A program made the position numbers and the translations under genes. DNA of 64,000 bases from Pyrrhosoma nymphula (Eukaryota; Arthropoda; Insecta; Odonata; Coenagrionidae). Of this stretch, positions 1-11,755 are shown one piece after another (positions within the stretch are counted from its first letter, which is position 1; every line of letters begins with the position of its first letter). The stretch is from the NCBI GenBank assembly GCA_963573305.1, contig OY754336.1:13366699-13430698 (forward strand), in the 5' to 3' direction. The notes under the pieces were generated by a model. The model did not search any database. It was given only the letters and a program-made list of their open reading frames with translations, and had not been told where the DNA came from.

Positions 1-1200
1 AAGTGTCATTATGCGAAGCCTATAGACAATGTATTTAACTTCACGCTAGGCAAAGGTCGTTCTTTGAATACTAAATAAAAGTTTGGAGGCTCTATAAACG
101 ACTACTATGGTAGCGTCAAGTTCAGGTACAGACAGGGGAAGGAAACCCGCGATGTGACTGCGGTGAAGACGTATTGAAAGAAACCTGAAATGCGTTCAAG
201 AGTTTGTATTTCTTTCGTAGATTTCGTGAAGGTGTACGGTAGAGTAAATTGAGAACAAACTATTGAAGATTGGGAGTAAATTCGAAAGGTAGAAGACTCA
301 TTTGCTTCTTAGGTTTGACTAAGACGGCACAAGTGAGAGGGTGCCCGCTGGAGGATCAGATTGGACAGGTAACTCGGGGACAAGATAGATCGGGATATAA
401 GACAAGGTTACCATTTGTTTTTTAAAACATTTTTGCCGAAGAAATAGATAGAGATCATGGGAAAGGCCAGATGTAGGAATGAAAGCAGGAGTACAGCTTA
501 TGAATTCGGTTAGATTCGCCGACGACCAGGCGTACTTAGGGGCGTAAAATTGTTAACTATCAGCTTTCTAATTTTCAATATCCACTTCCACCATGCGGGC
601 AGGTTATCTTTGAAAGCAGCTTTTATGTTTCTGTAACGTGACAACTATGACGTGTAAACATTTAAGGGAAATCCGAGTATTCCATTGCTGAATTTAGTGT
701 TTTTTTCCTAATGTTTTAAATTATGTTGCTGTGCATGTTAATGTTCATGGAACATACTATTATAATGAAGGCAAATAACTGTTTCAAATGTTGCTTTCTT
801 TCACCGATCGAGACGATTTGTTTTTCGAAATTCTCATCGAACTATGATTGGGGAGAATTATTACTACAAGGCTTTTATATCAAGGTGTAATTTGGAGCGA
901 ATTTATTCCGTATATTTGATTCGGTTTACTCGGGCATGTTTATTCCACGCCTCTACTGTATGGGTGCTGTGTATTCATAGTTATAAATTATGCTAGTGAT
1001 TTTATGTAAAACTCCGAAATTCTCGTGATCGTGGCGTCAAAATGTCGTCATTTTCACGGCTTTCGCGACTTTTTTCTCTGTGGTTATGAGATTGGGCTGA
1101 GTTTGCGGGGTTTGTACTTTTAGTCTGTAGACTTTGCTTTGTTCTTTAGGCCTTATTCAGCCTGGTTAAGTTGTGCGACAGAATAAACAAATGAAATACA
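1..1200. other. Intergenic DNA, no gene seen
   Basis: AT-rich sequence downstream of cuticle gene A. I see no coding pattern, RNA gene or clear repeat. Gene A's neighbour on this side lies outside the window. Confidence 0.6.
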
Positions 1201-1207
1201 TTCAAGT

Positions 1208-1225
1208 TTTATTGCATAGTTTATT
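1208..1225 (-). terminator. Candidate poly(A) signals of gene A
   Basis: Read on the minus strand, two AATAAA hexamers lie at 1208-1213 and 1220-1225, about 480 nt past the stop of gene A. The other genes in the cluster use an AATAAA 80-90 nt past the stop, so this 3' UTR would be unusually long. An alternative signal closer to the stop cannot be excluded. Confidence 0.4.
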
Positions 1226-1706
1226 TCAGTCAATAAATACACTGTCCAAATAACTTATCCATCAAATTCCAACATTGCATCTGCTGGAAGAAATAAAAAG
1301 CAATAAGCTTGAAATTGACCCCATAACCAGTCAATCTTATGCGTACAAATGTCATACAAGAGTAATTTAGCCTCCCATCACACTATTAGCCAAAGGGCTG
1401 ATCGGATATACGACTTCACTTGCTGAGTTTTAAATATAGGATTGGCTGCTATTTTTATATTTTTTTCATTAATCCTACTCATCAGATAACCATAAGCCTT
1501 TGGCTAAATTACCGTGGCATGACAAACTATCTTTTGGAAACAAAGTCATAACCCAGGAGCAGAAAGGTAGAAGGGGCAGCGGTGGGATTTTGATGATGAA
1601 AATTGTGAGCTGGGATGCAGTGAGTTCCGACAATTGAGAAAGCTTTTCACTGTAAATGGCACATCCTCAACATATTCCGGCAGATGCTGTGGAAGAGTGA
1701 ACATGA

Positions 1707-3344
1707 CTAGGCGTAGACGAGTTTCTTGTAGACTGGGGCGGCAGCGACGCGTATTGATGGCTGGTAGGAAAAGTGGGATGTGCTGTAAGAGTGGGGGGAA
1801 GAGAGCACCTTAGCGACGGGAGCGGTATGGTAGGCAACTGCAGGAGCGTGGTAGGCAAGGGGGGCGTGGTACACGGCGGCCACTTTGGCGGGCTGTGGGG
1901 CAGGGGCGACCTTGGCTTTGGGCACTGGAATGGTGATTCCGGAGGCTTCAGTGTTGACCACGGCATTGAATCCGTTGATATCGTCAGCAGTGTATTCGAC
2001 GGTGCGCCTCACACCATCAGGGTCCACGACGGAGTAGCTGCCTTTGACGACTCCGTTCTCCAGGCTCTGGGTTTGTGTCTTGGTGTCACCGGTCTCGGCG
2101 TCGCTGACATCGTAGGAGAAGTTGTAAGATGGGTTGGGGTCCACCTCGTCGTCCTCCTTGGGTGCTGGCTTGGCTGGTGCGGCTTTGGCGTACACAGCCA
2201 GGGGTGCTTGGTAGGCGATCGGGGTGTGGTAGGCGACTGGGGTTCTGAGGTATCCTGCGCTGGCTACGGCCACGAGGGCGGCGAGAACGATGAGCTGCAA
2301 GGAATGAAAATTCGTCGTTAAAACCACATAATTGGAGTTTTTACAAAATTATTCCCCTGCCGATTGCGCTGATGCTCAAATTTGAGCTGTGTATGCTTAG
2401 TGACCTGCTAGGCTTAATATTATTCGGGGCATTTCATAGGTAGTTAATTATGCTGACGAAGAAGCTTTTTGTTTTTTCTACTATAGAAATTTTTTTTAGA
2501 GTTTTAAGTCGGTTATGACGGCTAAGAACTGCCGATTAAGTATTTGTATAACAAAAAATGGTCCTGACGCGTTTTTTTCATTATTTACCTGTATCCATTT
2601 GGAATGTCATGAAATGGGTCGTATGAGCTTGAATGGTCGAGTATGAAAGTCTGAAAATAGTGTGATAATGATCAGAGAAATGACCTCTATACTAATGGGA
2701 AGAGTATTAAATCTAATGAAAATTTTAAAAATGCAGAGAAATAGGATGAACTCGTCGAGACATACAATTAATGTCGGCCGTTTGTAACATTTCCTCGGCA
2801 ATAACGAAGTCAATGGACTCGAATGTCAATCGTGTTCGCCGCTAAATTTTGTGGTGAAGGTGACGCAATAGTTGAAGTCCTATCGGGTTCTTCATCGGGT
2901 GGTCTATAATTCCATGGGCGGCGTTTTTAAGGGGTATTCCATCATCCTCAGGGAGCAACTCAGCTCCCGCAGGATAGTGGAGTCAATCAAAACACCGGCA
3001 ACGGTAGAATTCACCCAATGAAAAACCCATGAGGAGTTAATTGAATGCCTTCACCTAGAAAGCACTAGTTTCTTTAACGATACCTATCCAAGGAGTTCTA
3101 ATACTGTACAAATCTGAGTAGTATGATTAGAAGTACTGCGGGTCCATCGTCGATAATAACTTCGAAGCAATCTTTTACCTGGGAGAACGCAAATCTTAGA
3201 AATGCATGTTGAAAAATAAAGTGTATTCATATTGCAACCCCAATAATTACTTTTACCGCAAATTTTTATCGAGAGTAATTACTTTTTAATTGAGAATAAA
3301 TACTTTTCTTCTTTATGTGTTTCAGTACTCACCTTAAGACACAT
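1707..3344 (-). CDS. RR-2 cuticular protein A, two exons, 199 aa
   Basis: Structural protein of the exoskeleton; the extended Rebers-Riddiford domain of the RR-2 type binds chitin in hard cuticle. Model: exon 1 at 3333-3344 (MCLK), donor GTGAGT, 1038-nt intron, acceptor TTCCTTGCAG, exon 2 at 2294-1707. Residues 5-18 (LIVLAALVAVASAG) complete a signal peptide. RR-2 spans about residues 51-120, with YNFSYDVSDAETGDTK, GSYSVVDPDG and RRTVEYTADDINGFNAVVN. AYHTP/AYQAP motifs lie before the domain and AYHAP motifs after it. It is the most divergent member: R in place of K in the GVRRT motif, short amino-terminal repeats, no TTTTPAPAP linker, and an end in KKLVYA rather than HQKIIY. A reading that starts at 2327 runs through intron sequence and is not the real start. 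The intron is the longest of the six. No duplicate block was found for this gene. Confidence 0.94.
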
Positions 3345-3379
3345 GTTTGCCTGGTAGGTTCGTCCACTGTTTCAGAAAT

Positions 3380-3416
3380 GTCTAACGTCTGGACCCAAAT
3401 GGAACATCCTTTTATA
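3380..3416 (-). promoter_or_regulatory. Core promoter of gene A
   Basis: TATAAAAGG reads on the minus strand at 3408-3416, about 65 nt upstream of the exon-1 ATG. A start site about 25-30 nt downstream (near 3380-3388) would leave a 5' UTR of roughly 40 nt, matching its paralogues. Confidence 0.75.
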
Positions 3417-3429
3417 CCAATCCTCGCGA

Positions 3430-3735
3430 ATTTTTTTTAATCCCGGGTGTCCTCCACTGTGACACCGTCAACTTGTCGCAGCGACCCCCTTCCCCACCTC
3501 GCCGTCACATTCCCCCCGCACGCAGGCCTCGTGCGCTCTCTTATTTTTCGTCCAGTTTCATCCGTTTCGCAACACTTGATGGATGCATTTTCCCGCAACT
3601 TGTCCGGGCAGGGTCGATCCACTAACACGCCACCGCTCCCGTCTCGTGCGCCTCCCGAAATCTCCGCCGACCTTCGGGCCCTCCCATCCCCGGCGAGAAC
3701 GTGTTGTTCTCACGCCCCAAACATTCATGGCATTT
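3430..3735. promoter_or_regulatory. GC-rich promoter-proximal block of gene A
   Basis: A pyrimidine- and GC-rich island immediately upstream of the TATA box stands out from the AT-rich surroundings. Genes B/C and D/F have similar C-rich stretches at the same relative place. Regulatory function is inferred from position only. Open frames here (3447-3737, 3583-3825) look like by-products of composition. Confidence 0.4.
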
Positions 3736-5000
3736 AGAAGTCTCGCCGCAATTCTTTGGCGTCATAAAGCAGGCCTCTTAAGTTTCGTGCTCTATATCTG
3801 TCGTCACTGTGTGTGGAGTGCTTAAGACATTGAGAATGTCGCCATGCAGTCCAGTTACCTCCACTGTTTTACTTCGTGGAAGTGTTGGACAATATAGACT
3901 TTTTTTATTGAAAACGGCGTTTTTAAATTTATTGACTGATTGCTTAACAGTTTTTAAACTTGATAAGTCATCATCCGTGATAGATAATGTCAGTGTGTGA
4001 AGATGTTTGATCTCTTATAAAAATAAAACCAATATTAATCCACTAAGAATAACATTATAATGATAATGTGTGTAGGTATATAATCATGATAACATGCGGT
4101 TCACTCTGTTCTTCTTGTGGATTCGTGAGTTGTATTGGCTAATAGCTATGGCGGCTAAATTAACGGGCGTATCAGTGATTAGTTGATCACAATCTAATGC
4201 CAAAAACGTTTTCCATTCTTTCCAATCTGTTTACATTGATAGTTTTGTGCCATGTACTCTTGTTTGGTTACATATGGAATATATTACCAATGTACAATGC
4301 GTTGTGTTATGCCTGAGAGAAATTTCCTGTTATGTGTATTTCTGCCTTTCTGGCCTAGCTCTTGTGTTAATGCAATTATTTGTCGAGAATAAACATTACC
4401 TTTGACAGCTTTTTTGCTTGGAAGTAACTAAGATTTGCATTGCATGGAAGTTTGATGTATTCTATACTATATGTAGGGCTAAGTTAAGAAAGTAGATTCT
4501 CTTCAGCTAAAAGTGCTGATTTAAGCTAATTACAAAGGAGGAACTTGGTAGTTATTGTATCAGTTCGGCAGCATTTCCATTTTTGCCAGCATCAAGCCTT
4601 TATCATATGCTTTTATCTAATAGTTTCCTCTACGTTTTCGTACGGTTATTATCGGATTTCTCTGGATTTTTTAATAAGTTCTATAGGCAATGACTCATCT
4701 TTATTTGTATTGCGTTCTAATATTCCTCTCCGGGTGAGTGATGAAAATTTCGACGTGGTAATTCACTGATTTCAAGTTACTTCTATGCATTTAAAGACGA
4801 CATAAATGTCACTTACTTTGTTTCCCCTTTCCGCGTTTTCTGCAGTCTCTCTCTTTTTGTCAGTTTCATTATTTTGTATATTTTTTTATTGTTCATCCTT
4901 GTTCCCGCATTTGCATTATGCAATAAATATTTTATAAATCTAATATCTCCTAAATACTTATTTTATTCAAATATTAATGTTGACGAGGTCATGAGCAATA
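3736..5000. other. Intergenic DNA, no gene seen
   Basis: AT-rich sequence between the gene A promoter and the piggyBac region. No recognisable coding or RNA feature; the short open frames have no family signature. Confidence 0.5.
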
Positions 5001-5505
5001 GAATGACAGAGGGGTCATTTTTGAACCATTTTCATTTTTAAACGTGGCTGTTTCCACCAATTTTTTTCAAACTTATTTTTGATTTGTGACTTTTATTCCC
5101 TTCACTCAATGAGTATTCCCTCAAAACATGTTTCATATAGCCCCCACCATTTCGAAGAAATTTATCCTTTTCCCTTCGATGCCGGAGGGGTCATTTTTGA
5201 CCCCGTCTGCTAATTCAAGTTGGTTGTTTCCAGTAATTTTTTTTTCTAGCGACTGGTGGCCGTTCTTTGCCACGAAGATCTCTCTGGTCTTCGAAATATG
5301 GCTTCCCTATCATTCAGAAAGTTATGTCTCGGGACCGTGTTGAATAAATTCTGAGGATCTTACGATTGACGTCAGGTCCACTAGGCTCAACCGCTTGCAA
5401 AATAATAAGTTTGCTCTCATAATAATTATAATTGTGTCTTTATTTAATCAAGCGTATTTCGGAACATTAGGCCCTCTCTTACAATAAACTTCACAAACAT
5501 CTATC

Positions 5506-5600
5506 TTGTGGTCGGGTGAAACCTACCCAGGCGGAACTCGAACCCGCGACCTTCGAATTGGCAGGCGAGGACTTTACCCCACCGCCACCGAGGCCGGTAC
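5506..5600 (-). mobile_element. tRNA-derived SINE head, Gly-type family
   Basis: On the minus strand the sequence has a tRNA-like A box (GGTGGCGGTGGGGTAAAG), the loop-like string TCGCCTGCCA and a B box GGTTCGAGTTC at 5534-5544. The middle resembles tRNA-Gly(GCC), but the acceptor ends do not pair, so it is a SINE head and not a tRNA gene. Related copies lie at 28000-28195 and 51496-51715. It abuts the first recognisable piggyBac codons at 5601 and probably inserted into that element. Confidence 0.7.
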
Positions 5601-6643
5601 ATGTCCGAGATTTGGGACAAATTTATTGACAATTGTCAAACCTGATACATCCCTGGGCCAAACATTAAGTGTTTATGAGCCATTATACCCTTCAAAACCC
5701 AGTGCAGGTTCCTCCACTTCATGCCCGTAAAAACTGACAAATATGAGCAAACGTTTTGGTTGTCTGTTGACAAAGACTCCAAGTACACGGTGAATGCGTT
5801 TCCTTACCTTTTCAATTGATGACATGCATGCTGACGACCAGCGTCTGGGTGATTATGTTGTTGAGAATTTGATGTCCCAATATGCCAATAAGGGGCGTAA
5901 CGTGACCTGCGACAACTTCTTCACGTCACTCACACTGGTGAATAGTATGAAGGCGAAAGGCACGAGTCTTGTTGGAACGTTGAATCCCATTAGGCATGCA
6001 AGTCCAGCTGAAGTAAAAAAGGCAAAACTGCTTCTGCATAACACTCAAATTTTGAAGCATGATGACCTGACAGTCACTCATTATCAAGGGAAAACCAAGA
6101 AAAAGGTACGTCTTTTGAGCTTACTCCACCCAGATGTTCAGATTGGTACAGATGAAAATAAGAAACATGAATCAGTTGTTTTTTATAACGAGACCAAGTA
6201 TGGCGCTGATTTTGTTGATCAGATGGCTCGAAAATACTTAGTAAAACTATCCTGTAGACGTTGGCCCGTGCATACCTTTTCAAACATTCTTGATCTTGCT
6301 GGAATCAACGCCCATGTACTGTACAAGAAACTCAAACATTCTAGAATTTCCAGACGGGAATTTTGGTTAAAACTTGGCGGGGTACTTGTTCAGAAAAACG
6401 CTGATTCACGAAAGGGTGGTCCTCTATCTTCATCTGACGATTTGGATGGTTCTAATCCTTAAACAGCAAAAATTCACGAGAAATTTCAGGTATAATTACA
6501 ATGTAAGAAAGGTACAAAGGGTAGTAAGTCATGCAAGTTTTACAAAAATCTGTCTGCAAGCAATACATTGTCAAAGAAACTTACGTGTTTGGTCACTGCC
6601 TAAACCGGCAACTCACCTTGCAAATGGTAATGTTGCTCCTTAA
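5601..6643 (+). pseudogene. piggyBac-type DDD transposase, broken
   Basis: Remnant of a cut-and-paste transposase. Frame 1 (5601-5817) begins SEIWDKFIDNCQT and continues with FWLSVDKDSKYTVNAFPYL, which holds the expected first catalytic Asp; it is broken by in-frame stops. At about 5818 reading shifts to a second frame, open to 6462: DDQRLGDYVVENLMS, then VTCDNFFTSL (second Asp), GTLNPIRHASPAE and FVDQMARKYLVKLSCRRWPVHTF (third Asp region). Past 6462 a third frame gives a Cys-containing tail that may be the family's zinc-binding end. The amino-terminal third is missing. Internal stops, frameshifts and truncation make it non-functional. Confidence 0.9.
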
Positions 6644-6949
6644 AATTTAAAGGGAAAGGCTATTTTTATATCAAACAAGCAACAAATACCTCACTGTTAA
6701 AACTCTAATTTTCTTCCCTGAAAAGTCTCGCTGAATTATTTGTTACTTTGGAAATGATTAGTTTTCTTCATATTTCTTGCTGTGACTAAGCCAAACCCTT
6801 TCCGAAAATTGTCATCATCATCCATTAAAATATCAAAATGCATACTATTACAACTTAATTAACTCCAAAACGACGAGCCTTCGCTGCGCAATACAATCAA
6901 AAAACAGTGGGGGTTAAAATTGACCCCTTAGGCATCCAAAGGTGTGCTC

Positions 6950-7990
6950 AACTTTCAGGCATTCTAGTGCTAAATGCGTAGACTTATCTGTCCTGTGCGA
7001 AGTAAGTATGGGTATACGGCCTACCATTCATTGATCTCAGGGTACTTTTTTGAGATTACTCTTGATGTTGGTGTTTTAAAATGTTTAGTCAAGCAATATT
7101 AGGAAGCAATATTATATGTACGTTAATATTTAATTTATATGCCTTTTTGATTTAGTCATTCAAGCGTAGGAAGCACTTCCTCGACATTCCTTTTACTCTA
7201 AACGTTGATAGTGAAGGCTCAGATGCTACGTGCGACGGTAAATTTCTCTTGAGTGTAGGTTTTATACAAATAACTCTACTCAGAGATATACCATGACGTT
7301 TTCTATTTATGGAAGATACTCTGACAACTGTTTTCATCTCCTCCTGGAGTATGATTAGACTATCACTAACTCAGTGAAATGCTTACAACTTATTGTAATT
7401 CAAATCAATGGTTCGTGAGTTCATTGAAAATATCATTATTGCAGTTGTATGTTTCATTGTATGAAAATCACCAAATCTTCAGTGGTGAATTTATCTCAAA
7501 TCCTCTTTTCGATAACAGAGAGTGTCATGCAAAATCTTTGGCCGTCGGGGACTACCATGTTCCTCTTTGATTGCTAGCACCGTACGATATTCGTGAACCA
7601 CTTTTTATTGTGATAATGATACTCCAATAATGATATTCTAGTAGTAATCTCAGAAATATTCCTTTGGAGAATCCGTTTAATAACAATTAATTCAAATAAT
7701 GTTTTAGGCAGTAATTTCCAGCGTAATGAGGCCACTAATGGCGCGGGTCGTCACCATTAGTAGGTTAGCAAACGTAGATTCACTCAAAATCTGTTGATAT
7801 TTCATTAAAGGTTTTTCCGTTTAAGTTTCTTTAATCTAAAATGAATCCTTTTTTTAATGACAAATTTTTATATAGAAATGATTACGATGTGGGAAATATA
7901 CAGTAACTACTTTTCAAAAACCATTTAAATTAGCAGAACACCTTTGAAATGTTTAACTAATGAATATGTTTAAGACGCATAACGATTTCT
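6950..7990. other. Intergenic DNA, no gene seen
   Basis: AT-rich DNA between the piggyBac relic and the B block. The short open frames here have no recognisable protein signature. Confidence 0.5.
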
Positions 7991-8218
7991 ATTAGATGTT
8001 AATACTAATGCATAGTTCTGGATTGCAATGTAAAAATTTCATGTTATGTGACCTCTGGTTGCTATAATTCGAGATATCAATGAATAAAATTGGGCAATTC
8101 AGATTCAGATATGAAGAATAGACGTAGGTCAGAATGACAGATCATGGCCCCAGCTTCGAGAAATAACCAAGTCAAAGGAATGTGTTAGTGACCATGGTGG
8201 TTCATGCTAAAGTTGGTT

Positions 8219-9196
8219 CTAAGAATGAGTCGATTCCAAATGTCGATTCTCGGTTCCACCGATTCTCAGTCTTAAGCGGCGATAACACACAGGAGTTGGC
8301 TCCTATCTGATCGATTTATATCGAGTCGACTCCACTTGGAAAAACAACTAGGATGGCGGCTACTCCATCCAAGTATCTAACTCCGTCACTATCTATGGTG
8401 AACTCCTATAGGAGTAGGTATGATACACGTCCAAGTTTCACCTTCCAAGTGGACTCGTATAGGAGTCAACTCCTGTGTGTAATCGCCGATTTAGGATCGG
8501 TACCGAGAAGTGATCGCCTAAAGTCGATTCCGATCCCATCGATTCCAGATAGATACGAGGGATAGTCAATAAATAAGTCGCAAACGTTACGCATACGTTA
8601 CGTTAAGCTGTTACAAACATTTTATTGGGAACGCTTGGAACATCCACTGTACGGTCCCGTCTTAGCCTCTAGTGATTTTCATCTCTTTGGGCTCCTAAAA
8701 AAAAACACTTTGGAGAATGACGTTTTGAACATGATGCTGCTACAGCCCAAGAAGTTACTCGTTGACTGCGACAGCAACCGAAAGACTTCTTTGCTGCGGG
8801 CTATCAAGGACTTGTAAAGAGATGGGATAGGTGCTTGGATGCACAGGGTGAACACGTAGAAAAGTGAAATAAATTCAGGAAGTTACTTTGATTATTATTG
8901 CCTCTATCAAGTTTTGCGACTTATTTATTGACTTACCCTCGTAAGTACATATTTTAAACATAGACTATAAGCTGAGTTTATATTTGCTATTTGTCATTAA
9001 AACCACTATTTGAGCGACTAAATTGTCTTTGTTATTTTATTCCAGCCAGTACTTGAATTTAAATAATAGTCGTAAGCTACTATTATATCAGTATCCCACC
9101 TGTTATTAGGAATATGAATCGATGGAATTGGAATCGATTTGAAAGAATCGGAATTGGAATCGGAATCGAAAAAAAGTGGAATCGACTCATTCCTAG
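8219..9196. mobile_element. Inverted-repeat element with internal palindrome and nested mariner
   Basis: CTAAGAATGAGTCGATTCC at 8219-8237 is mirrored by GGAATCGACTCATTCCTAG at 9178-9196. GATTCC-type words are abundant at both ends. Inside the left part a second inverted pair (8273-8339 with 8445-8494) shares GGCGATAACACACAGGAGTTG and its complement with few changes. The gene C block lacks this insert, so it arrived after that duplication or was lost from C. No transposase was recognised. The mariner copy at 8556-8941 splits it. Confidence 0.65.
8556..8941 (+). mobile_element. mariner deletion derivative, 386 bp, TA-flanked
   Basis: Terminal inverted repeats CGAGGGATAGTCAATAAATA (left) and the complement of TATTTATTGACTTACCCTCG (right) match with two changes over about 27 nt. 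Each end is flanked by TA (8554-8555, 8942-8943), the target duplication of Tc1/mariner elements. Between them lies only the carboxy-terminal end of a mariner transposase: SSDFHLFGLLKK (catalytic Asp region), then frame-disrupted sequence equivalent to IKDL...RWDRCLDAQGEHVEK near 8805-8865. Most of the coding region is gone, so it could only have moved with help in trans. Confidence 0.9.
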
Positions 9197-9282
9197 TTGA
9201 TTCATTCATTCTACCTAACATGAAGGATTAACCTTAGGATAACACGTTGCAAGGAACAAGTATCATGTCATGCTTGAAATAA

Positions 9283-9288
9283 TTTATT
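9283..9288 (-). terminator. Poly(A) signal of gene B
   Basis: AATAAA on the minus strand, about 80 nt past the gene B stop. The same position and context are kept in gene C. Confidence 0.75.
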
Positions 9289-9366
9289 TACACATAAATA
9301 AATTCTCAGTACAATGCTGAAAGTAGCAACACATAATATCTTTATCGGAGGTTCCAGCAGATATTT

Positions 9367-11000
9367 CTAGTAGATGATCTTCTGGTGAATGGGAGAAGCG
9401 GCGTAGGTATAGGGAGCGTGGTGGAGGCCATAGGCGGAGGTGGAGTAGGCCAGCTTGGCCACGGGACGCACGGCAGCCGCGTGGTAGGCAAGGGGAGAGC
9501 CGTGGTAGGCGAGGGGAGAGGCGTGATAGGCGAGGGGAGAGGCGTGGTAGGCCACGGGAGAGGAGTGGTAGAAGGAGGGGGCGGCGTAAGCCTTAACTAC
9601 GGGCTTGGCGGGCTCCGGAGCGGGGGCCTCTTCCTTGGGGGGCTCTGGGGCCTGAGGCTTGGGGGCTGGGATGACGACGCTGGAGGGCTCCATGTTGACG
9701 ACGGCGTTGAATCCGTTGACATCGTCAGCGGTGTACTCGACGGTGCGCTTCACGCCATCAGGGTCCACGACGGAGTAGCTGCCCTTGACGACTCCGTTCT
9801 CCAGGCTCTGGGTCTGTGTCTTGGTGTCACCGGTCTCGGCGTCGCTGACATCATAGGAGAAGTTGTAAGATGGGTTGGGGTCGACCTCTTCGTCCTCAGC
9901 GGCGGGTGCGGGTGCTGGTGCGGGAGTGGTGGTGGTGGCTGGTGCTTCGGCGACCTTAGCCACGGCCAGGGGTGCGTGGTAGGCCAGGGGTGAGTGGTAG
10001 GCCAGGGGTGCGTGGTAGGCGAGGGGTGAGTGGTAGGCAAGGGGGGCACGGTAGTATGCAGGTGCGGCTACCCTGGTGACAGCTGGTGCAATGACGTGGC
10101 TGTTGGTGGCACTGTAGACTCCAGATTGGAGGTATCCAGCGTTGGCGACGGCCACGAGGGCGGCGAGGACGAAGAACTATTGCAAATAGTGGGAGAAAAA
10201 TTTAGTAGCGATTCGAGAGTGAAAATAAATTGAGCTGTTTCATTTCCCTTTATTAATTAATAAAAATGTATCCCTTGTTTCTGTGCATATTCGAGAATGC
10301 TCTGTTATCCACTTAATGCATTAGAATGTTTACTAAATTATGCTAAATTTGTTCCATAAAAAGTTAATCGCCTGGACTGGGATTACTCTCATGAAATTAG
10401 GATCAGCTTTGCTCGTGGTGTCTTTCCGGCGAAAGACATTTTGATAGTTGTTACCGCACTTTTAACCTCATTTCTGCTACTAGCTACGCTGAAGTATATT
10501 CACGGCTAATGCCGTGCTGATTTGAATGATAAAAGTTCTTACGTAGGACGTCAGAGGCTTGAGTACTTGGGAGCTTATAAAAACCACAGTAGTGGCTCAC
10601 TTCACTTGGAAATTTGCCCAAAATATGTACACACTGCTGATTCGTCGGAATATACACCTTATGATACCCAGACTTACAGCCTGACGGTCTTGCGGGTTAA
10701 ATTAGCTTAGATTATAGTTTGAAAATTTCTAACCAAGTAAGGTATGTTGATACTTTCAAACATATTTAAGGGGTTTATGAAGAATTGGCGTATTTGGCAA
10801 TAATCGTTATAGCAGAAAATTCAAACTATAGATTTTATTATGTTATTGTAGCCACCCCGACCTGTATTTGTGGCCACTTCGTTCTAGTGATTGAGAGAGG
10901 TGATGCCAATTTACCGCTTTGAGGTTCTGCCAGTACTTTTCATAATCCCGGTTTTTTAACTAATTGTTTTCCGTTCACAGTAACTCACCTTAGCTGCCAT
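9367..11000 (-). CDS. RR-2 cuticular protein B, two exons, 273 aa
   Basis: Secreted chitin-binding cuticle protein. Exon 1 at 10989-11000 encodes MAAK; donor GTGAGT; intron 812 nt; acceptor TTGCAATAG (only weakly pyrimidine next to AG); exon 2 at 10176-9367. Residues 5-18 FFVLAALVAVANAG finish the signal peptide. Repeats PLAYHS/PLAYHA occupy about residues 48-75, followed by a TTTTPAPAPAP linker. RR-2 runs about residues 98-167 (EDEEVDPNPSYNFSYDV through NGFNAVVNMEP). The tail has PKPQAPEPPKEEAPAPEP, several SPLAYHA repeats and a terminal HQKIIY. Gene C is its closest relative and has the same length. A start inside exon 2 at a GTG would drop half the signal peptide and is wrong. Confidence 0.95.
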
Positions 11001-11275
11001 GGTTATTCCTTTGGAGGTCTTGTGACTGTGTCGTATGAGTGCTTTGGCTCTGCTTTTATATATTTTGGAATCGCCTCCCTCATAGCCTCCACCCACCTTG
11101 AAGGTGATCTCCAGCCCCGCCCATCCACCCCCATTATACCCTTACGTCTTCTTCGATGCCACGCGCCTGTTGTCCGAATTTCATCTTTTGCAACCAGTTG
11201 AATTGACGTATTTCGGAGTTACCGGTTTTTGTGCATGCCCTGCCCAATAATCGTCCTTGGTCCAAGCGAAATTAA
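11001..11275 (-). promoter_or_regulatory. Promoter of gene B, near-identical to that of gene C
   Basis: TATATAAAA reads on the minus strand at 11054-11062, about 55 nt upstream of the ATG. From the ATG to about 11275 this block differs from the gene C promoter (21142-21416) at about five sites by eye, then similarity drops abruptly. Several C-rich motifs are shared. Confidence 0.8.
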
Positions 11276-11755
11276 TTATCACCGAGGTGGGCTCTCAAGA
11301 GCATATGTTTTTATAAATGATCTCTCCTTTTTATGGCCGGTCATCTATTCCTTGGTTGCTTTCTCCACGTTGACTTATATTATGTTGTTTGTATTTACAC
11401 TAATTTAAACGCTTTTTAAAAATTGTGTTAAGTATTATATTTTAATTAAGTGGCCAATTAACCTATTTTCAAGCCTTTTTATTGCACATAAATGTCAGTG
11501 TCCCTGCTGGAATATTTTACATTGGTCTCTATCAGGTACGCGGATTATTTTTTCTATTTTAAACGCAAATTACTATTTAAAATATCATACAATTTGCTAT
11601 GGATTGACTACATTTCATACTTTAATTAATAAAATTATTTCCATTCTTAAAGGTGTTAACGTGTCAATGCTATCGACAGGGCTTTTATCTATTTCATGAA
11701 GAGATTTTTTTATTTCTGGACTACCTTTACATTTCTGAACTGCCTTTCTACCTCT

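Larger units (their letters stand above)
5010..6945 (+). mobile_element. Probable extent of a decayed piggyBac-like element
   Basis: The transposase relic at 5601-6643 is bracketed by stretches with the same short motif: GGGGTCATTTTTGA near 5011 and 5187, and GGGGGTTAAAATTGACCCC near 6909. piggyBac-family ends often carry internal inverted motifs, so these may be end or sub-end sequences. I could not find a clean TTAA-flanked pair of termini, so the limits are approximate. Confidence 0.4.
8000..11755. repeat. Duplicated block containing gene B (pairs with 19128-21920)
   Basis: From the TACTAATGCAT string near 8003 to GACTACC/AACTGCC near 11755 the sequence aligns in order with the gene C block: 3' flank, gene, intron, promoter and upstream DNA. 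The B block is longer because a composite repeat (8219-9196) interrupts its 3' flank. Similarity is uneven: very high in the coding exon and proximal promoter, lower in intron and distal flanks. Confidence 0.85.

Noticed and set aside
3447..3825. Overlapping plus-strand frames upstream of gene A
   Set aside because: GC-rich promoter-proximal DNA; no recognisable protein features and the frames overlap in different registers.
9750..10049. Pro/Thr/His-rich minus-strand frames overlapping the cuticle genes
   Set aside because: Shifted-frame shadows of the AYHAPLAYH repeats and RR-2 codons.
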